From NCBI GenBank assembly GCA_964276095.1, contig CAXYDR010000003.1, forward strand, positions 1,488,001 through 1,552,000: a stretch of 64,000 nt of DNA, given 5' to 3'. The DNA is from GCA-2733415 sp964276095. GTDB taxonomy: Bacteria > Bacteroidota > Bacteroidia > Flavobacteriales > Flavobacteriaceae. A model generated the notes under the pieces. That model saw nothing but the letters and a program-made list of their open reading frames with translations. It was not told the DNA's origin and made no database searches. The position numbers and the translations under genes are program-made. This document shows positions 44,712 to 53,454 of this stretch, piece after piece; the first letter of the stretch is position 1, and every line of letters starts with the position of its first letter.

Positions 44712-45083
44712 ATGAAATTAGAAGTATCCTGTACACGAGTTGAAGCCAATCATAAACAGTTACAAAACTGTGTGGAAACAATCACTAAAATGGAAGGTAG
44801 TTTTCAGAGTACATCAAAATTGTTATCCATAGCAAGTAATGAAGTACGCTTGAAGATTTTGTTTCTATTAAATATGGAAAGTGAATTGTGCCCTTGCGAC
44901 ATAGCTGATATTCTTGGGATGAGTGTTCCAGCAATTTCGCAACACATACGTAAAATTAAGGATGCAGGAATAATTACTGCAAGACGTGAAGGACAAACAT
45001 TGTACTACTCATTGAATGAGGATGAGACAGGTATTTTGAATAATATTTTTAAGACAATAAAAAAGGTAAGAAAAACAGCATAA
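44712..45083 (+). CDS. ArsR/SmtB-family metal-responsive repressor of the mer operon
   Basis: The 123-residue protein has a winged HTH typical of ArsR/SmtB repressors: SNEVRLKILFLLNMESELCPCDIADILGMSVPAISQHIRKIKDAGIITARREGQTLYYSL. The CPC in ELCPCDIADIL corresponds to the alpha-3 metal-binding cysteines of ArsR-type sensors. Extra cysteines lie in the N-terminal extension (SCTRV, QNCVET). It would bind the palindrome overlapping the promoter and release it when mercury is bound. Most mer operons use MerR, whereas ArsR-type control is the alternative used here. It is 11 bases upstream of merTP. Confidence 0.88.
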   Translation: MKLEVSCTRVEANHKQLQNCVETITKMEGSFQSTSKLLSIASNEVRLKILFLLNMESELCPCDIADILGMSVPAISQHIRKIKDAGIITARREGQTLYYSLNEDETGILNNIFKTIKKVRKTA

Positions 45084-45094
45084 ATTTTTATATT

Positions 45095-45694
45095 ATGGAA
45101 ACAGAAAAAACATCAAAAAACGCGGCATTTGCAGGTTTGTTTGCTGCAATTGCAGCATCATCTTGTTGTATCCCACCAGTAATAGCTCTAATTGCAGGTG
45201 TTGGAGGTAGTGCATCATCCTTGTCATGGATGGAACCTTTTAGACCATATTTAATTGGCTTAGCTGTATTAGCTATTGGTTATGCTTGGTATAATTACTT
45301 AAAACCTAAAAAAGCAGATGACTGTGGTTGTGATATAGATGAAAAACCTAAATGGTTTCAAAGCAAAGGATTTTTAATAAGTATTACATTATTCGCAGCT
45401 ATATCAATTGCTTTTCCTTATTATTCTTCCATCTTTTATCCAGATAACAAGAAAGAAGTGGTTGTTGTAAGTAAATCAGATATTCAGACTGTAAACTTTG
45501 AAGTGAAAGGAATGACTTGTGCATCTTGTGAACAACACATTACACATGCAGTTAATAAATTAGAAGGTATTGTAAGTGTTGAAGCTTCTTCTGAAAAAGC
45601 AAGTACTAAGGTGGAATTTGATAACACTAAAACAAGCATTGAAAAGATTAAAGAGGCAATTAACTCTACAGGGTATAAAGTCCTTAATCATTAA
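45095..45694 (+). CDS. merTP: MerTP: mercuric ion transporter fused to a MerP-like domain
   Basis: The 199-residue protein joins a MerT-like membrane part to a C-terminal heavy-metal-associated domain. The first helix carries the vicinal pair Cys24-Cys25 (SSCCIPPVIALIAG), and DDCGCD in the following loop supplies the second cysteine pair. A third helix lies near 92-110. The HMA domain (about 125-199) has GMTCASCEQHITHAV. MerT takes Hg(II) through the inner membrane and hands it to mercuric reductase. In this fusion the periplasmic carrier MerP is replaced by the tethered HMA domain. It is the second gene of the operon. Confidence 0.92.
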   Translation: METEKTSKNAAFAGLFAAIAASSCCIPPVIALIAGVGGSASSLSWMEPFRPYLIGLAVLAIGYAWYNYLKPKKADDCGCDIDEKPKWFQSKGFLISITLFAAISIAFPYYSSIFYPDNKKEVVVVSKSDIQTVNFEVKGMTCASCEQHITHAVNKLEGIVSVEASSEKASTKVEFDNTKTSIEKIKEAINSTGYKVLNH

Positions 45695-45708
45695 TATGAA
45701 ACTTAATC

Positions 45709-46224
45709 ATGTATAGATGGAATTACTGCTTAAAAACAACATTTTCTTTGACGTTTATTTTGGCATGTCAATTTTGTTTTAGTCAAACCACTATTGGAGA
45801 CGTTACATTAAAAACCTTAAATGGTAAAAGTATTAGAACCACTGATTTAGCCAAAAATGAGCAGCCAAAAGTAATTATTGTTTGGGCTAGTTGTTGTTTA
45901 CCATGTTTAGAAGAACTAGACGCGATTAGTGATGTTTACCAAGAATGGCAAGAAAATACAAACATTAAATTATATGCTGTTTCAGTAGATGACGCGAGAA
46001 ATGTAAGCAAAGTAAAATCACTTGTTCATGGTAAAGGGTGGGATTTCGAAATATTACTTGATACAAACGGTGATTTAAAAAGAGCTATGGGTATTACCAT
46101 ATTGCCAACAAATTATATAGTCAAAAATAATAAAATACTTTACAGCCAATTAGGTTATAAACCAGGAAGTGAGGACCTATTATATGAAGAAATCAGGAAA
46201 CACAGTTTTGTTCTTCACAAATAG
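45709..46224 (+). CDS. TlpA-like secreted thiol-disulfide protein in the mer operon
   Basis: The 171-residue protein has a signal peptide (about 1-26, ending CFSQ) and a thioredoxin/TlpA fold (TTDLAKNEQPKVIIVWASCCLPCLEELDAIS). The active site is CLPC preceded by a further Cys, giving WASCCLPC. The cis-Pro segment is ILPTNYIV. It lies 14 bases after merTP and 17 before merA. The family reduces disulfides or handles thiols outside the cytoplasm. In this operon it may keep Hg-carrying cysteines reduced or bind mercury itself, which is inference. Confidence 0.85.
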   Translation: MYRWNYCLKTTFSLTFILACQFCFSQTTIGDVTLKTLNGKSIRTTDLAKNEQPKVIIVWASCCLPCLEELDAISDVYQEWQENTNIKLYAVSVDDARNVSKVKSLVHGKGWDFEILLDTNGDLKRAMGITILPTNYIVKNNKILYSQLGYKPGSEDLLYEEIRKHSFVLHK

Positions 46225-46241
46225 TTTAAAGTAAGAAAAAA

Positions 46242-47972
46242 ATGAAAAATATATTTAGAAAAAAGAATGAGGTATCTCAAAATACAGAAACTATTTCGTT
46301 GGAAATAAATGGGATGACTTGCAGTAGCTGTTCTTTACATATTGAAAAAGACCTTAAAAAAACCAAAGGCATTTTAAGTAGTTCTGTAAATCATGAAACA
46401 GGGAAAGGTGAGTTTATTATAGACACCAACAAAATGGATAAAGAAGAATTGGTCAATGTAGTAAATAACGTTGGTAATTATTCTGTTATCAATGGTGTTG
46501 AAAAGGAAGATTGTTGTGCTTCTGACACAACGGTAACTACAGAATCAAATAATAAAGGAAAGTATAATTATGATTTAATTGTTATAGGTGGTGGTTCTGC
46601 TGCATTTTCTGCTGCAATAAAAGCAGAGGGATTAGGACTTACCACCCTAATGGTAAATGGTGGATTAGATTTTGGTGGTACTTGTGTTAATGTGGGTTGT
46701 GTACCTTCTAAAAATTTAATTAGAGCCGCAGAAACAGCATATCACGCTACACATTCAAATTTTGATGGCATAAAACCTAAAGGAGTAGATATTGATTTTA
46801 AACAAATTATCAAAGACAAGAAAGCATTGGTTTCTGCCTTACAGCAACAAAAATATTTAGATGTTGTAAGTGATTTTGAAAACCTAACAATGCTAAAAGG
46901 ATGGGCAGAATTTGAAGATAATAACACGATTGTTGTTAATGGAAAAGAATCATATACAGCAACTAATATTGTAATTGCAACAGGAGCTACCACTAATATT
47001 CCAAATATTGAAGGTTTAAATGAGGTGGGTTACTTAACTAATGTGTCGTTATTTGATTTAGAAGAAAAACCAGAAAGCCTTACTATTATGGGTGCAGGTT
47101 ATATTGGATTAGAAATTGCACAAGCCTATAGTAGATTAGGTGTAAAAGTACGCATTATAGAATTTACGGATAGACCATTACGTAGCCAAACTAGCGATGT
47201 TACAGATGTATTAGTAGCTCAAATGAAGAGTGAAGGTATTGAGATTTTACCGAATTTCAGAGCCTTTAAAATTGAAAAAGAAGGTAATAGTACTATTATA
47301 CATTGTAACTGTCCTGATGGTTCTAAAACCCAGATAATTGAAAAGGGACATATTGTTGTAGCTACTGGAACAAACCCAAACACTTCTAAATTAGGTCTTG
47401 AAAATATAGATATTAATTTAACAGAAAGAGGTAATACTATAGTTAATGAAAAAATGGAAACTAATGTTTCTAATATCTATGCAGCAGGTGATGTGACAAA
47501 TACACCACCATTTGTGTATACAGCAGCAACCGAAGGTAATACAGCAGTAAACAATGCATTTTCATTATCAAAGAAAAGTGTAGATTACGCATCATTACCA
47601 TGGGTAGTATTTACTGACCCTCAAATTGCAGGTGCAGGTATGGATGAATTGGAAGCGGAAAAAGCGGGTATTCCTTTTGAAGTATCAAAATTAGACTTAA
47701 CACATATTCCAAGAGCATTAGCGGCACAAGATACTAGGGGGTTTATCAAGTTAATTCGTAATAAAGAAACCGATAAGTTAATAGGTGCAAGAGTAGTTGC
47801 TCCAGAAGGTGGTGAGCTTATTCAACAATTAAGTATGGCTATTAAATTTGACATTACAATAAAAGATTTAGCAGAAAGTTTTTATCCTTATTTAACTTTA
47901 GGTGAAGGTATAAAATTAGCTGCAATTACCTTTGGGAAGGATGTTTCTAAATTAAGCTGTTGTGCAAGTTAA
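46242..47972 (+). CDS. merA: Mercuric reductase
   Basis: The 576-residue flavoprotein has an N-terminal HMA domain (about 15-82, GMTCSSCSLHI), an FAD-binding Rossmann motif (VIGGGSAAFSAAIKAEGLG), the redox-active disulfide GGTCVNVGCVPSKN and an NADPH-binding motif (MGAGYIGLEIAQAYSRLG). The C-terminal vicinal pair SCCAS, diagnostic of MerA, passes Hg(II) to the active site. It reduces Hg(II) to volatile Hg(0) in the cytosol. Extra cysteines DCCAS lie between the HMA and FAD domains. It is the key enzyme of the operon and lies 17 bases after the TlpA-like gene. Confidence 0.97.
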   Translation: MKNIFRKKNEVSQNTETISLEINGMTCSSCSLHIEKDLKKTKGILSSSVNHETGKGEFIIDTNKMDKEELVNVVNNVGNYSVINGVEKEDCCASDTTVTTESNNKGKYNYDLIVIGGGSAAFSAAIKAEGLGLTTLMVNGGLDFGGTCVNVGCVPSKNLIRAAETAYHATHSNFDGIKPKGVDIDFKQIIKDKKALVSALQQQKYLDVVSDFENLTMLKGWAEFEDNNTIVVNGKESYTATNIVIATGATTNIPNIEGLNEVGYLTNVSLFDLEEKPESLTIMGAGYIGLEIAQAYSRLGVKVRIIEFTDRPLRSQTSDVTDVLVAQMKSEGIEILPNFRAFKIEKEGNSTIIHCNCPDGSKTQIIEKGHIVVATGTNPNTSKLGLENIDINLTERGNTIVNEKMETNVSNIYAAGDVTNTPPFVYTAATEGNTAVNNAFSLSKKSVDYASLPWVVFTDPQIAGAGMDELEAEKAGIPFEVSKLDLTHIPRALAAQDTRGFIKLIRNKETDKLIGARVVAPEGGELIQQLSMAIKFDITIKDLAESFYPYLTLGEGIKLAAITFGKDVSKLSCCAS

Positions 47973-47984
47973 ATAAACCATCAA

Positions 47985-48599
47985 ATGCAACGAACAACAC
48001 CTAACAATAAACCTATAATTAACTCAACATTAATCATAATTCCAGATATTATTGGTTTTACTGAGTATATGAGTAATTCTAATTTTAAACATAGTCAAAT
48101 TGCTATTGGCTCTTTATTAGAATCAATTTTAGACAATAACATTCTAAACCTAAAAGTTTCAGAAATTGGAGGAAATACAGTTTTATTTTATAGCTATGAT
48201 TATAAAAAAACTGTTGAGCAAATTATTAATCAGTGTGAGATAATGTTTCAGAAATTTCATGATAAACTAAAAACATTTAATTCAGAAAATTGCGGGTGTG
48301 GTTCATGTGAAAAACTGCATGGTTTAAAATTAAAATTTGTTGTACATTTTGGTGATTTAAATTATGAAATGTTAGAGGACTATTGCTCATTATCAGGTAA
48401 AGATTTAATTATTGCTAAAAGGTTATTGAAGCATGAATTAAATATTCAAGAGTCTATTCTCGTAACAGATGAAGTTCTAATTAATTTTAAAAGAGAAAAA
48501 AATATTTCAATGATTAATTCTGATTGGAAAGAAGATAAAGAATCAATTACAGATATCGGGACAATTAAATTCATGTATAAAAAATTAGAAATTTCTTAA
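47985..48599 (+). CDS. DUF2652 protein, cyclase-like, last gene of the mer operon
   Basis: The 204-residue protein matches DUF2652: it opens with LIIPDIIGFTEYMSN, a segment like the metal-binding first strand of class III nucleotide cyclases (D-I-x-G-F-T). Later come KVSEIGGNTVLFYS, a second strand, and KLKFVVHFGDL. NCGCGSCEKLHGLK (about residues 103-116) holds three clustered cysteines. Catalytic competence as a cyclase is not evident. It lies 12 bases after merA. DUF2652 genes are often seen near metal and stress genes in Bacteroidota, but their function is unknown. Confidence 0.78.
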   Translation: MQRTTPNNKPIINSTLIIIPDIIGFTEYMSNSNFKHSQIAIGSLLESILDNNILNLKVSEIGGNTVLFYSYDYKKTVEQIINQCEIMFQKFHDKLKTFNSENCGCGSCEKLHGLKLKFVVHFGDLNYEMLEDYCSLSGKDLIIAKRLLKHELNIQESILVTDEVLINFKREKNISMINSDWKEDKESITDIGTIKFMYKKLEIS

Positions 48600-48693
48600 T
48601 GACATAACCATTGATGCTATTACTCATGTATAATTGAGTTGAAAATCCCCAGTAAATGGTAGGTTATAGTTCAAATTCTTCTTTTTTTTTATT

Positions 48694-48718
48694 AAACAGA
48701 TTGCCTGTTTTTTTTTTC
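48694..48718 (+). terminator. Terminator of the mer operon
   Basis: AAACAG (48694-48699) and CTGTTT (48705-48710) pair around ATTGC, followed by an unbroken run of T to 48718. It lies 95 bases after the DUF2652 stop. Confidence 0.75.
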
Positions 48719-49073
48719 TTGTTATTATAAAGGGAAACACGAAAAAACACGTCCAATCAACGGAAGACTTTATAAATACTGGGGTAAAGTGTTTCTAAAA
48801 GCCCAAAAAAAGCTCAAAAATGGGGGTGAAAAGAGTGAGATTTCTCCCTCATTTCACCCCTCTAAATAATGGTATAATATTAACAGGAAATACCCATCTA
48901 AAATTATTTTTAAATTATTTTCACAACGCAAATCCCTTGCTTATAGGTGATTAGATTATTTAATTGAAAATAAACACCATCACGCGGTGCAAAGCACTTG
49001 ATTTATTAATATTTATAGTGTACTATTATTTCAAGCCATACTAAAAACTATGGAAGATTAACAAATTAAAGAT
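48719..49073. other. 350-base stretch with a long hairpin, no gene seen
   Basis: Bases 48823-48839 and 48844-48860 form a 17-bp stem with two mismatches around a 4-base loop (outer part GGGGTGAAA with TTTCACCCC). There is no T run after it, so it is not a standard terminator. It could be a replication or strand-transfer structure, or an RNA element. The rest shows nothing identifiable. Confidence 0.5.
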
Positions 49074-49361
49074 ATGATTCAATTAAAACTACCAACAGGA
49101 AATTCCGAATACCAGAAATATAGAATATTTGTATGGGTTCTGAATTCGCTAATAAGGGAACACAAACCACAAACTGATGAAGACATCATAAGACTAATAA
49201 AACCCAAAGTCTTAAACGAAATCGACGAGCTAAAGCCAACAACTGAAGAAGCAGGTATAAGGTTGGCAACATGCAAGCGAAGAACTTACACAAAGGCTAT
49301 ATTAAAAGACTTAATAAAGGTTTGCGATAGAATAACTATAGATGAAATACAAGTCGCTTAG
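49074..49361 (+). CDS. Unknown 95-residue protein ahead of the helicase gene
   Basis: This gene encodes a small, mainly helical, charged protein (MIQLKLPTGNSEYQKYRIFVWVLNSLIREHKPQTDEDIIRLIKPKVLNEIDELKPTTEEAG). It has no signal peptide or membrane segment and no family that I recognise. It lies 211 bases upstream of the helicase-like gene on the same strand, separated by a hairpin at 49387-49410, and may belong to the element's replication module. The size and charge fit a small DNA-binding or accessory protein, but nothing proves it. Confidence 0.6.
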   Translation: MIQLKLPTGNSEYQKYRIFVWVLNSLIREHKPQTDEDIIRLIKPKVLNEIDELKPTTEEAGIRLATCKRRTYTKAILKDLIKVCDRITIDEIQVA

Positions 49362-49386
49362 ATAGACTAAAAGCGACCAAAGAAAA

Positions 49387-49410
49387 AAGGTATGGTAAAA
49401 ACCAAACCTT
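49387..49410 (+). terminator. Possible hairpin terminator after the 95-residue gene
   Basis: AAGGTATGGT and ACCAAACCTT pair with one mismatch around AAAA, 26 bases after the stop. The T run is weak, so attenuation or another role is also possible. Confidence 0.35.
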
Positions 49411-49572
49411 CAAATTCTTAATAGGGACACCATGCCCAAATAAACCAATGTTTTATCCACCAAGATTTACATTGTTGCTATACTATTATAATACATAAAA
49501 TATATCAGAAAAGCAAATAAACTTTCTAATTATAAATATGTTTTAATATAGTTAAAAAACACCATTAAGTAA

Positions 49573-52491
49573 ATGGCATTTTTTACCCAATACCGTGATA
49601 AAATCACGACACTACAAGGTAGGTACATCACACTAGAAGAGTTTGAGAATAACCTACCATCTAATCCATCAATAATATATTACGTTAAGTTAGCCACGCA
49701 GGGTGGTATGACTACGTGCGCTCTAAACAGACGAAGAAATACAATAGCAGTTGTAACAGGAGCCTCGATTGTTGAATCAAAAGAAGCATTTGAATTAGCA
49801 GGTGTGGGACATGATGGACTACCTCATAAGTTTACCTCAACCGAAAGATATTATTTAGGTGGAACATGTCAAAAATCACTTTCTGAATTCGTCAAGGACA
49901 TGAAAAACAAAGTCATATCTAAAAATGATGGAATCAATATAATAATGACAGTAGAGAAACTATATGCGCTTAAATTCTCAGACGATGAAGATTACAACGC
50001 AGTATATAAAACGCTAACATCATTTGATTTGTTTGTTGATGAATCACATACGTATTCTAAAATTGGCTATAGACCAAAGGTCAAAGCAATGCGACATATA
50101 TATTATAAAGATTGGGCTAATGGAGAAGGTACAGGGCATTTGATTTATTCGACAGCTACACCACACGCTGACCTGCTAGACTTACCTCGTCCAGTAAGAA
50201 CCGAAGCGATAAACAATTTAACAATGTTCTCACCTCAAATCCTGCCAGTTCCTAAAGTAAAACTAGCTGATAAGTTATATCAGTTGATACCATTTATACA
50301 ATCAAAAGCCTTAACAGGAATCCCAAAGATAATATTCACCAACAACAAACGATTAATACGTCAGTTACATTTAAACTATGGAGCAAAAATCCTAGTCGGG
50401 AGTAAATTATCACAGGAGCTAAAGACCTACGAGATAAACGGCGACCCGATTACAGTAATGGAACTAAACGGATTTGAATTTGTAGTTTGTTCAAGTAGAT
50501 ATTTGGCAGGGTGGGATTATCATAATAATTGTGCTATAGCCATTGTATCTGATTTAAGAGAAGAACATACAACATTTAATTATAGAGATATTAGGCAGGG
50601 TATAGGACGTTGTAGAGCAACTTTAATTGACTGTTTAGTGATAAGCATATCAGCGAACCCAAAGCATCGTAAAAGGTACGGGAACATCTTTGACACAAAA
50701 GAACTCAACATGCGAAATGCAAATGCTATAGCCAATTTTGAGAGAGGAAAAAAAGAAACTAAAGAGCAGGATTTACTTGATGACACCTTAACAAATAATA
50801 ATGACGTGTACATGCTGAATGATTTGGAACGCTTAGCAGATGGATTACTGGAATACGGTATTGAATCAGAACTATACCCAAATCTTTATGATGAAATTAT
50901 AGGTAATGAATCTATATCAACAGTCCAACGAGTAATGAACGTTACTAAACTTTCACAAGCTCAAATCTTCACAGGTATAGACACATTCACAAATAGTATG
51001 CTTGACCCTTATGAGGTATCACTAACAACCTTAGAGATTTTTATAATGGCTCAGATGTTTGTAAAATACCAGTTTGTTAGAAACGTTTTCCAAATACGAA
51101 AAATGTCATTAACTAATATCAGGAAGAACATTCTAAATTTTATCATGGCTAATGATAAAGGCAGAATGATAAAACAAAGACCAATGTCAATACATGAAAA
51201 CCATGTAGTACCAATGTTACACCAACCATTATATTCTAATATATGCGAGCATGATAATAAAGGAAATATAAACAGAGCAGATGACAATTACCAAACATGT
51301 AGAATGATTCATTTGTTTGTAATGATTCAGTTTGATAGAGATATAAACAAGTATATGAATTTATCAAAAGACAGACAGAGCGAAAAAACTAATATACCAT
51401 CATTCCTACCTGAAGATTTTGTGCGTAAAGCAACGCTAAAAGAAATTTTATCAACACCTGAAAATTATCTCAGTGATGAAACTATAAAGCGTAAGGATAA
51501 TATAATCAGGTCAATTAGTAATTCAATAACAAACAATGGATTCATTATGACCTCTAAAGATGAAGAAAAAATAAACGCTAATTATAAGAAGCTAACGAAT
51601 CATGAGAACTGTAAAAAACCTGACAAAAAGCCAATAACGGAAGTCATAAAATACATCGACCGAATGAGCTTATTAAGGAATTTAAAACATGCTAATCTGT
51701 ATGGTGGAACTGATGGATTATGTGGTAACATATCTAAAACTCCCACACGTTGCTATTCACCATTCACAGGAATTGCAAAAGTATTACGCGAATCATTACC
51801 AGTAAGATATCCTATGTATGATATTGTAGCTGCCAATGGTCAATTTGTATACCTGATGTTCTTAAAATCGAAAGGATATAATGTATATGATAATAGAATA
51901 AAAGTACTAGAATCTCAGGGTGAAAATCCTGAAAGAAAAGTTATTAAAATTGACTTCAATCGATGTTTGAACGATGGGTATTTGAATTGTAAAGAGAAGG
52001 AACGCAAGCACCGAAAAGTATTAAAAGAAAGCGGAATAGCTCAAAATATGATTAACATACTAATGAAGATAATAAAAAAAAATCAGGGGTTAATGTTTGT
52101 CGCCATGACAGGAATTGAGCTTGTAGTAATCGACAATTTAACTAAGAGCTATTTTAATAATATTAGAGGATGGAGGGTGCACGATGGGTACGCATTTAGT
52201 CCAGTTGATTGGATATTCAAACACAAGGACTTAGAGCTTGCAACTCAGTATGACGGTATCAAAATACAATGGGAAGATTTCGACTGCTCACAGGCTCGTT
52301 ATAGTAAAGAATTTAAACATATTGGTAACGGTGAAATGATGAAGACTATATATAATGAAATAAGGTATTTAGGTTTTGTTGATTATAAAAAACTGGATAG
52401 AGCGGAGAGAATTAAAAAGAATAAACAGGCTAAGGCATTACCAAATATTATAACGATAGCTAATGCACATTTATTTAAAACAACAGCATAA
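49573..52491 (+). CDS. Large SF2 helicase-like protein with possible polymerase-like C-terminal domain
   Basis: In this 972-residue protein, residues 35-400 follow superfamily 2 helicase motif order. A motif I-like KLATQGGMTT (40-49) has Met where the Walker lysine is expected. Motif II is FVDESH (DExH), motif III STATPH and motif VI RQGIGRCR (QxxGRxxR). The layout recalls origin-binding replication helicases. In the C-terminal third, YDIVAANGQF (Asp750) and VHDGYAF (His870-Asp871), with MTGIELVVIDNL between, resemble motifs A and C of A-family or T7-like polymerases. This is a guess. It is the largest gene of element B and probably its replication protein. Lysine loss could mean an inactive or unusual ATPase. 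Confidence 0.6.
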   Translation: MAFFTQYRDKITTLQGRYITLEEFENNLPSNPSIIYYVKLATQGGMTTCALNRRRNTIAVVTGASIVESKEAFELAGVGHDGLPHKFTSTERYYLGGTCQKSLSEFVKDMKNKVISKNDGINIIMTVEKLYALKFSDDEDYNAVYKTLTSFDLFVDESHTYSKIGYRPKVKAMRHIYYKDWANGEGTGHLIYSTATPHADLLDLPRPVRTEAINNLTMFSPQILPVPKVKLADKLYQLIPFIQSKALTGIPKIIFTNNKRLIRQLHLNYGAKILVGSKLSQELKTYEINGDPITVMELNGFEFVVCSSRYLAGWDYHNNCAIAIVSDLREEHTTFNYRDIRQGIGRCRATLIDCLVISISANPKHRKRYGNIFDTKELNMRNANAIANFERGKKETKEQDLLDDTLTNNNDVYMLNDLERLADGLLEYGIESELYPNLYDEIIGNESISTVQRVMNVTKLSQAQIFTGIDTFTNSMLDPYEVSLTTLEIFIMAQMFVKYQFVRNVFQIRKMSLTNIRKNILNFIMANDKGRMIKQRPMSIHENHVVPMLHQPLYSNICEHDNKGNINRADDNYQTCRMIHLFVMIQFDRDINKYMNLSKDRQSEKTNIPSFLPEDFVRKATLKEILSTPENYLSDETIKRKDNIIRSISNSITNNGFIMTSKDEEKINANYKKLTNHENCKKPDKKPITEVIKYIDRMSLLRNLKHANLYGGTDGLCGNISKTPTRCYSPFTGIAKVLRESLPVRYPMYDIVAANGQFVYLMFLKSKGYNVYDNRIKVLESQGENPERKVIKIDFNRCLNDGYLNCKEKERKHRKVLKESGIAQNMINILMKIIKKNQGLMFVAMTGIELVVIDNLTKSYFNNIRGWRVHDGYAFSPVDWIFKHKDLELATQYDGIKIQWEDFDCSQARYSKEFKHIGNGEMMKTIYNEIRYLGFVDYKKLDRAERIKKNKQAKALPNIITIANAHLFKTTA

Positions 52492-52499
52492 TATATTGG

Positions 52500-52553
52500 T
52501 CAAACCCCACAGGGGTTTGATCTTCATTCGCTCCATTTCATGGAGCATGAAGA
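52500..52553 (+). other. Two adjacent perfect hairpins between the helicase gene and the next gene
   Basis: The first is TCAAACCCC-ACA-GGGGTTTGA (52500-52520). The second, starting on the next base, is a nested stem: TCTTCAT pairs with ATGAAGA, and GCTCCAT pairs with ATGGAGC around TTC (52521-52553, 2-base bulge). There is no T run. They may form an RNA processing or attenuation structure, or a DNA element. Confidence 0.6.
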
Positions 52554-52579
52554 CCGCCAAATTAAAACAAATCAACACT

Positions 52580-53041
52580 ATGAAATTCAAATTAAAACAA
52601 ACTGATTCAATCGATACAATAATAACAAACGTATATAATTGGAAGCCATCAAAACAATCTGAAGTAATACCAATGATAATTACAAAATATCTAATGATGG
52701 GTGTAATAGCTCACGTATTACTAACCAAATTATCAACACCAATAAAAACCTTATTAGTTAAAATAATGTTCTTTAAAATCCTGCATGAACAACGGAAAGA
52801 TTTGGTTGATAACGCAGAAGAACTAAAAAAGCACTTCAGTAATTATGTAGCGATATTGGAAGAAGTACAACCAACTTTATATAAGAAATTCCTAGAGAAT
52901 GAATATGCAGATGCTTCATTTATATTACGACAAACGTCGTACAATTCAAATCAAAGACCATCCTCCTTCATGGAGAAAGAAACAATAAAATTATATACAA
53001 TACTAAAACAACATTTAACAGAACATGAAAACAATAATTAA
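52580..53041 (+). CDS. Unknown 153-residue protein
   Basis: The start at 52580 (MKFKLKQTDSIDTIITNVYNW) follows the twin hairpins. A longer frame from 52463 would overlap the helicase gene and the hairpins and is not preferred. The protein is helical and basic, with a moderately hydrophobic stretch (about 28-60, VIPMIITKYLMMGVIAHVLL) that could be one membrane helix or a buried helix. No family is recognised. Its last 17 bases overlap the next gene, suggesting coupling. It is part of the small-gene block after the helicase in element B. Confidence 0.6.
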   Translation: MKFKLKQTDSIDTIITNVYNWKPSKQSEVIPMIITKYLMMGVIAHVLLTKLSTPIKTLLVKIMFFKILHEQRKDLVDNAEELKKHFSNYVAILEEVQPTLYKKFLENEYADASFILRQTSYNSNQRPSSFMEKETIKLYTILKQHLTEHENNN

Positions 53042-53414
53042 TCAAACAGCTGTTAATGGAATAATGAGGTACGTATCATCTTTATACGATTATACTGGTA
53101 AAACATTTAACTGTTATATCTCAGCAGTCACAACCAGTATTGTAAGCATGTACGGTGTTACTCCTGAAGAAACAAAGAAGATATTAAGCTATTATTTTAA
53201 CTCAGCTCCTGGTCCTGAAGTAGTCGAAATAATGAATCCAATTAGGGTATATACTAATGATATTTGCATCAAATATACCATATATCAAAACGGGAGATTT
53301 GAAAGCGAGCTAAACAATACAAGGTGTTACAACAAGCATTTATTTCTGAAGTATTTTGACCGCCCCTTTATGATTACACACGATAATTCGTACTTGTTTC
53401 AGCGTTGTATATAA
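53025..53414 (+). CDS. Unknown 129-residue protein
   Basis: This gene begins inside the previous one (17-base overlap). It encodes a soluble-looking protein, MKTIINQTAVNGIMRYVSSLYDYTGKTF at the start, with VTPEETKKILSYYF as a clear helix and a C-terminal beta-rich part (ICIKYTIYQNGRFESEL). There is no signal peptide and no family that I recognise. It ends just before a TTTTTGTTATCCC site that precedes the ribbon-helix-helix gene. Confidence 0.6.
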   Translation: MKTIINQTAVNGIMRYVSSLYDYTGKTFNCYISAVTTSIVSMYGVTPEETKKILSYYFNSAPGPEVVEIMNPIRVYTNDICIKYTIYQNGRFESELNNTRCYNKHLFLKYFDRPFMITHDNSYLFQRCI

Positions 53415-53418
53415 AGAT

Positions 53419-53431
53419 TTTTTGTTATCCC
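53419..53431 (-). promoter_or_regulatory. Inverted-repeat half-site TTTTTGTTATCCC before the RHH gene
   Basis: TTTTTGTTATCCC lies 24 bases before the RHH start codon. Its exact reverse complement lies just after the gene (53624-53636), so each site precedes a gene start. It is a likely operator, possibly for the RHH protein itself. Confidence 0.5.
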
Positions 53432-53454
53432 GACATATTTATTATAAAAACATT

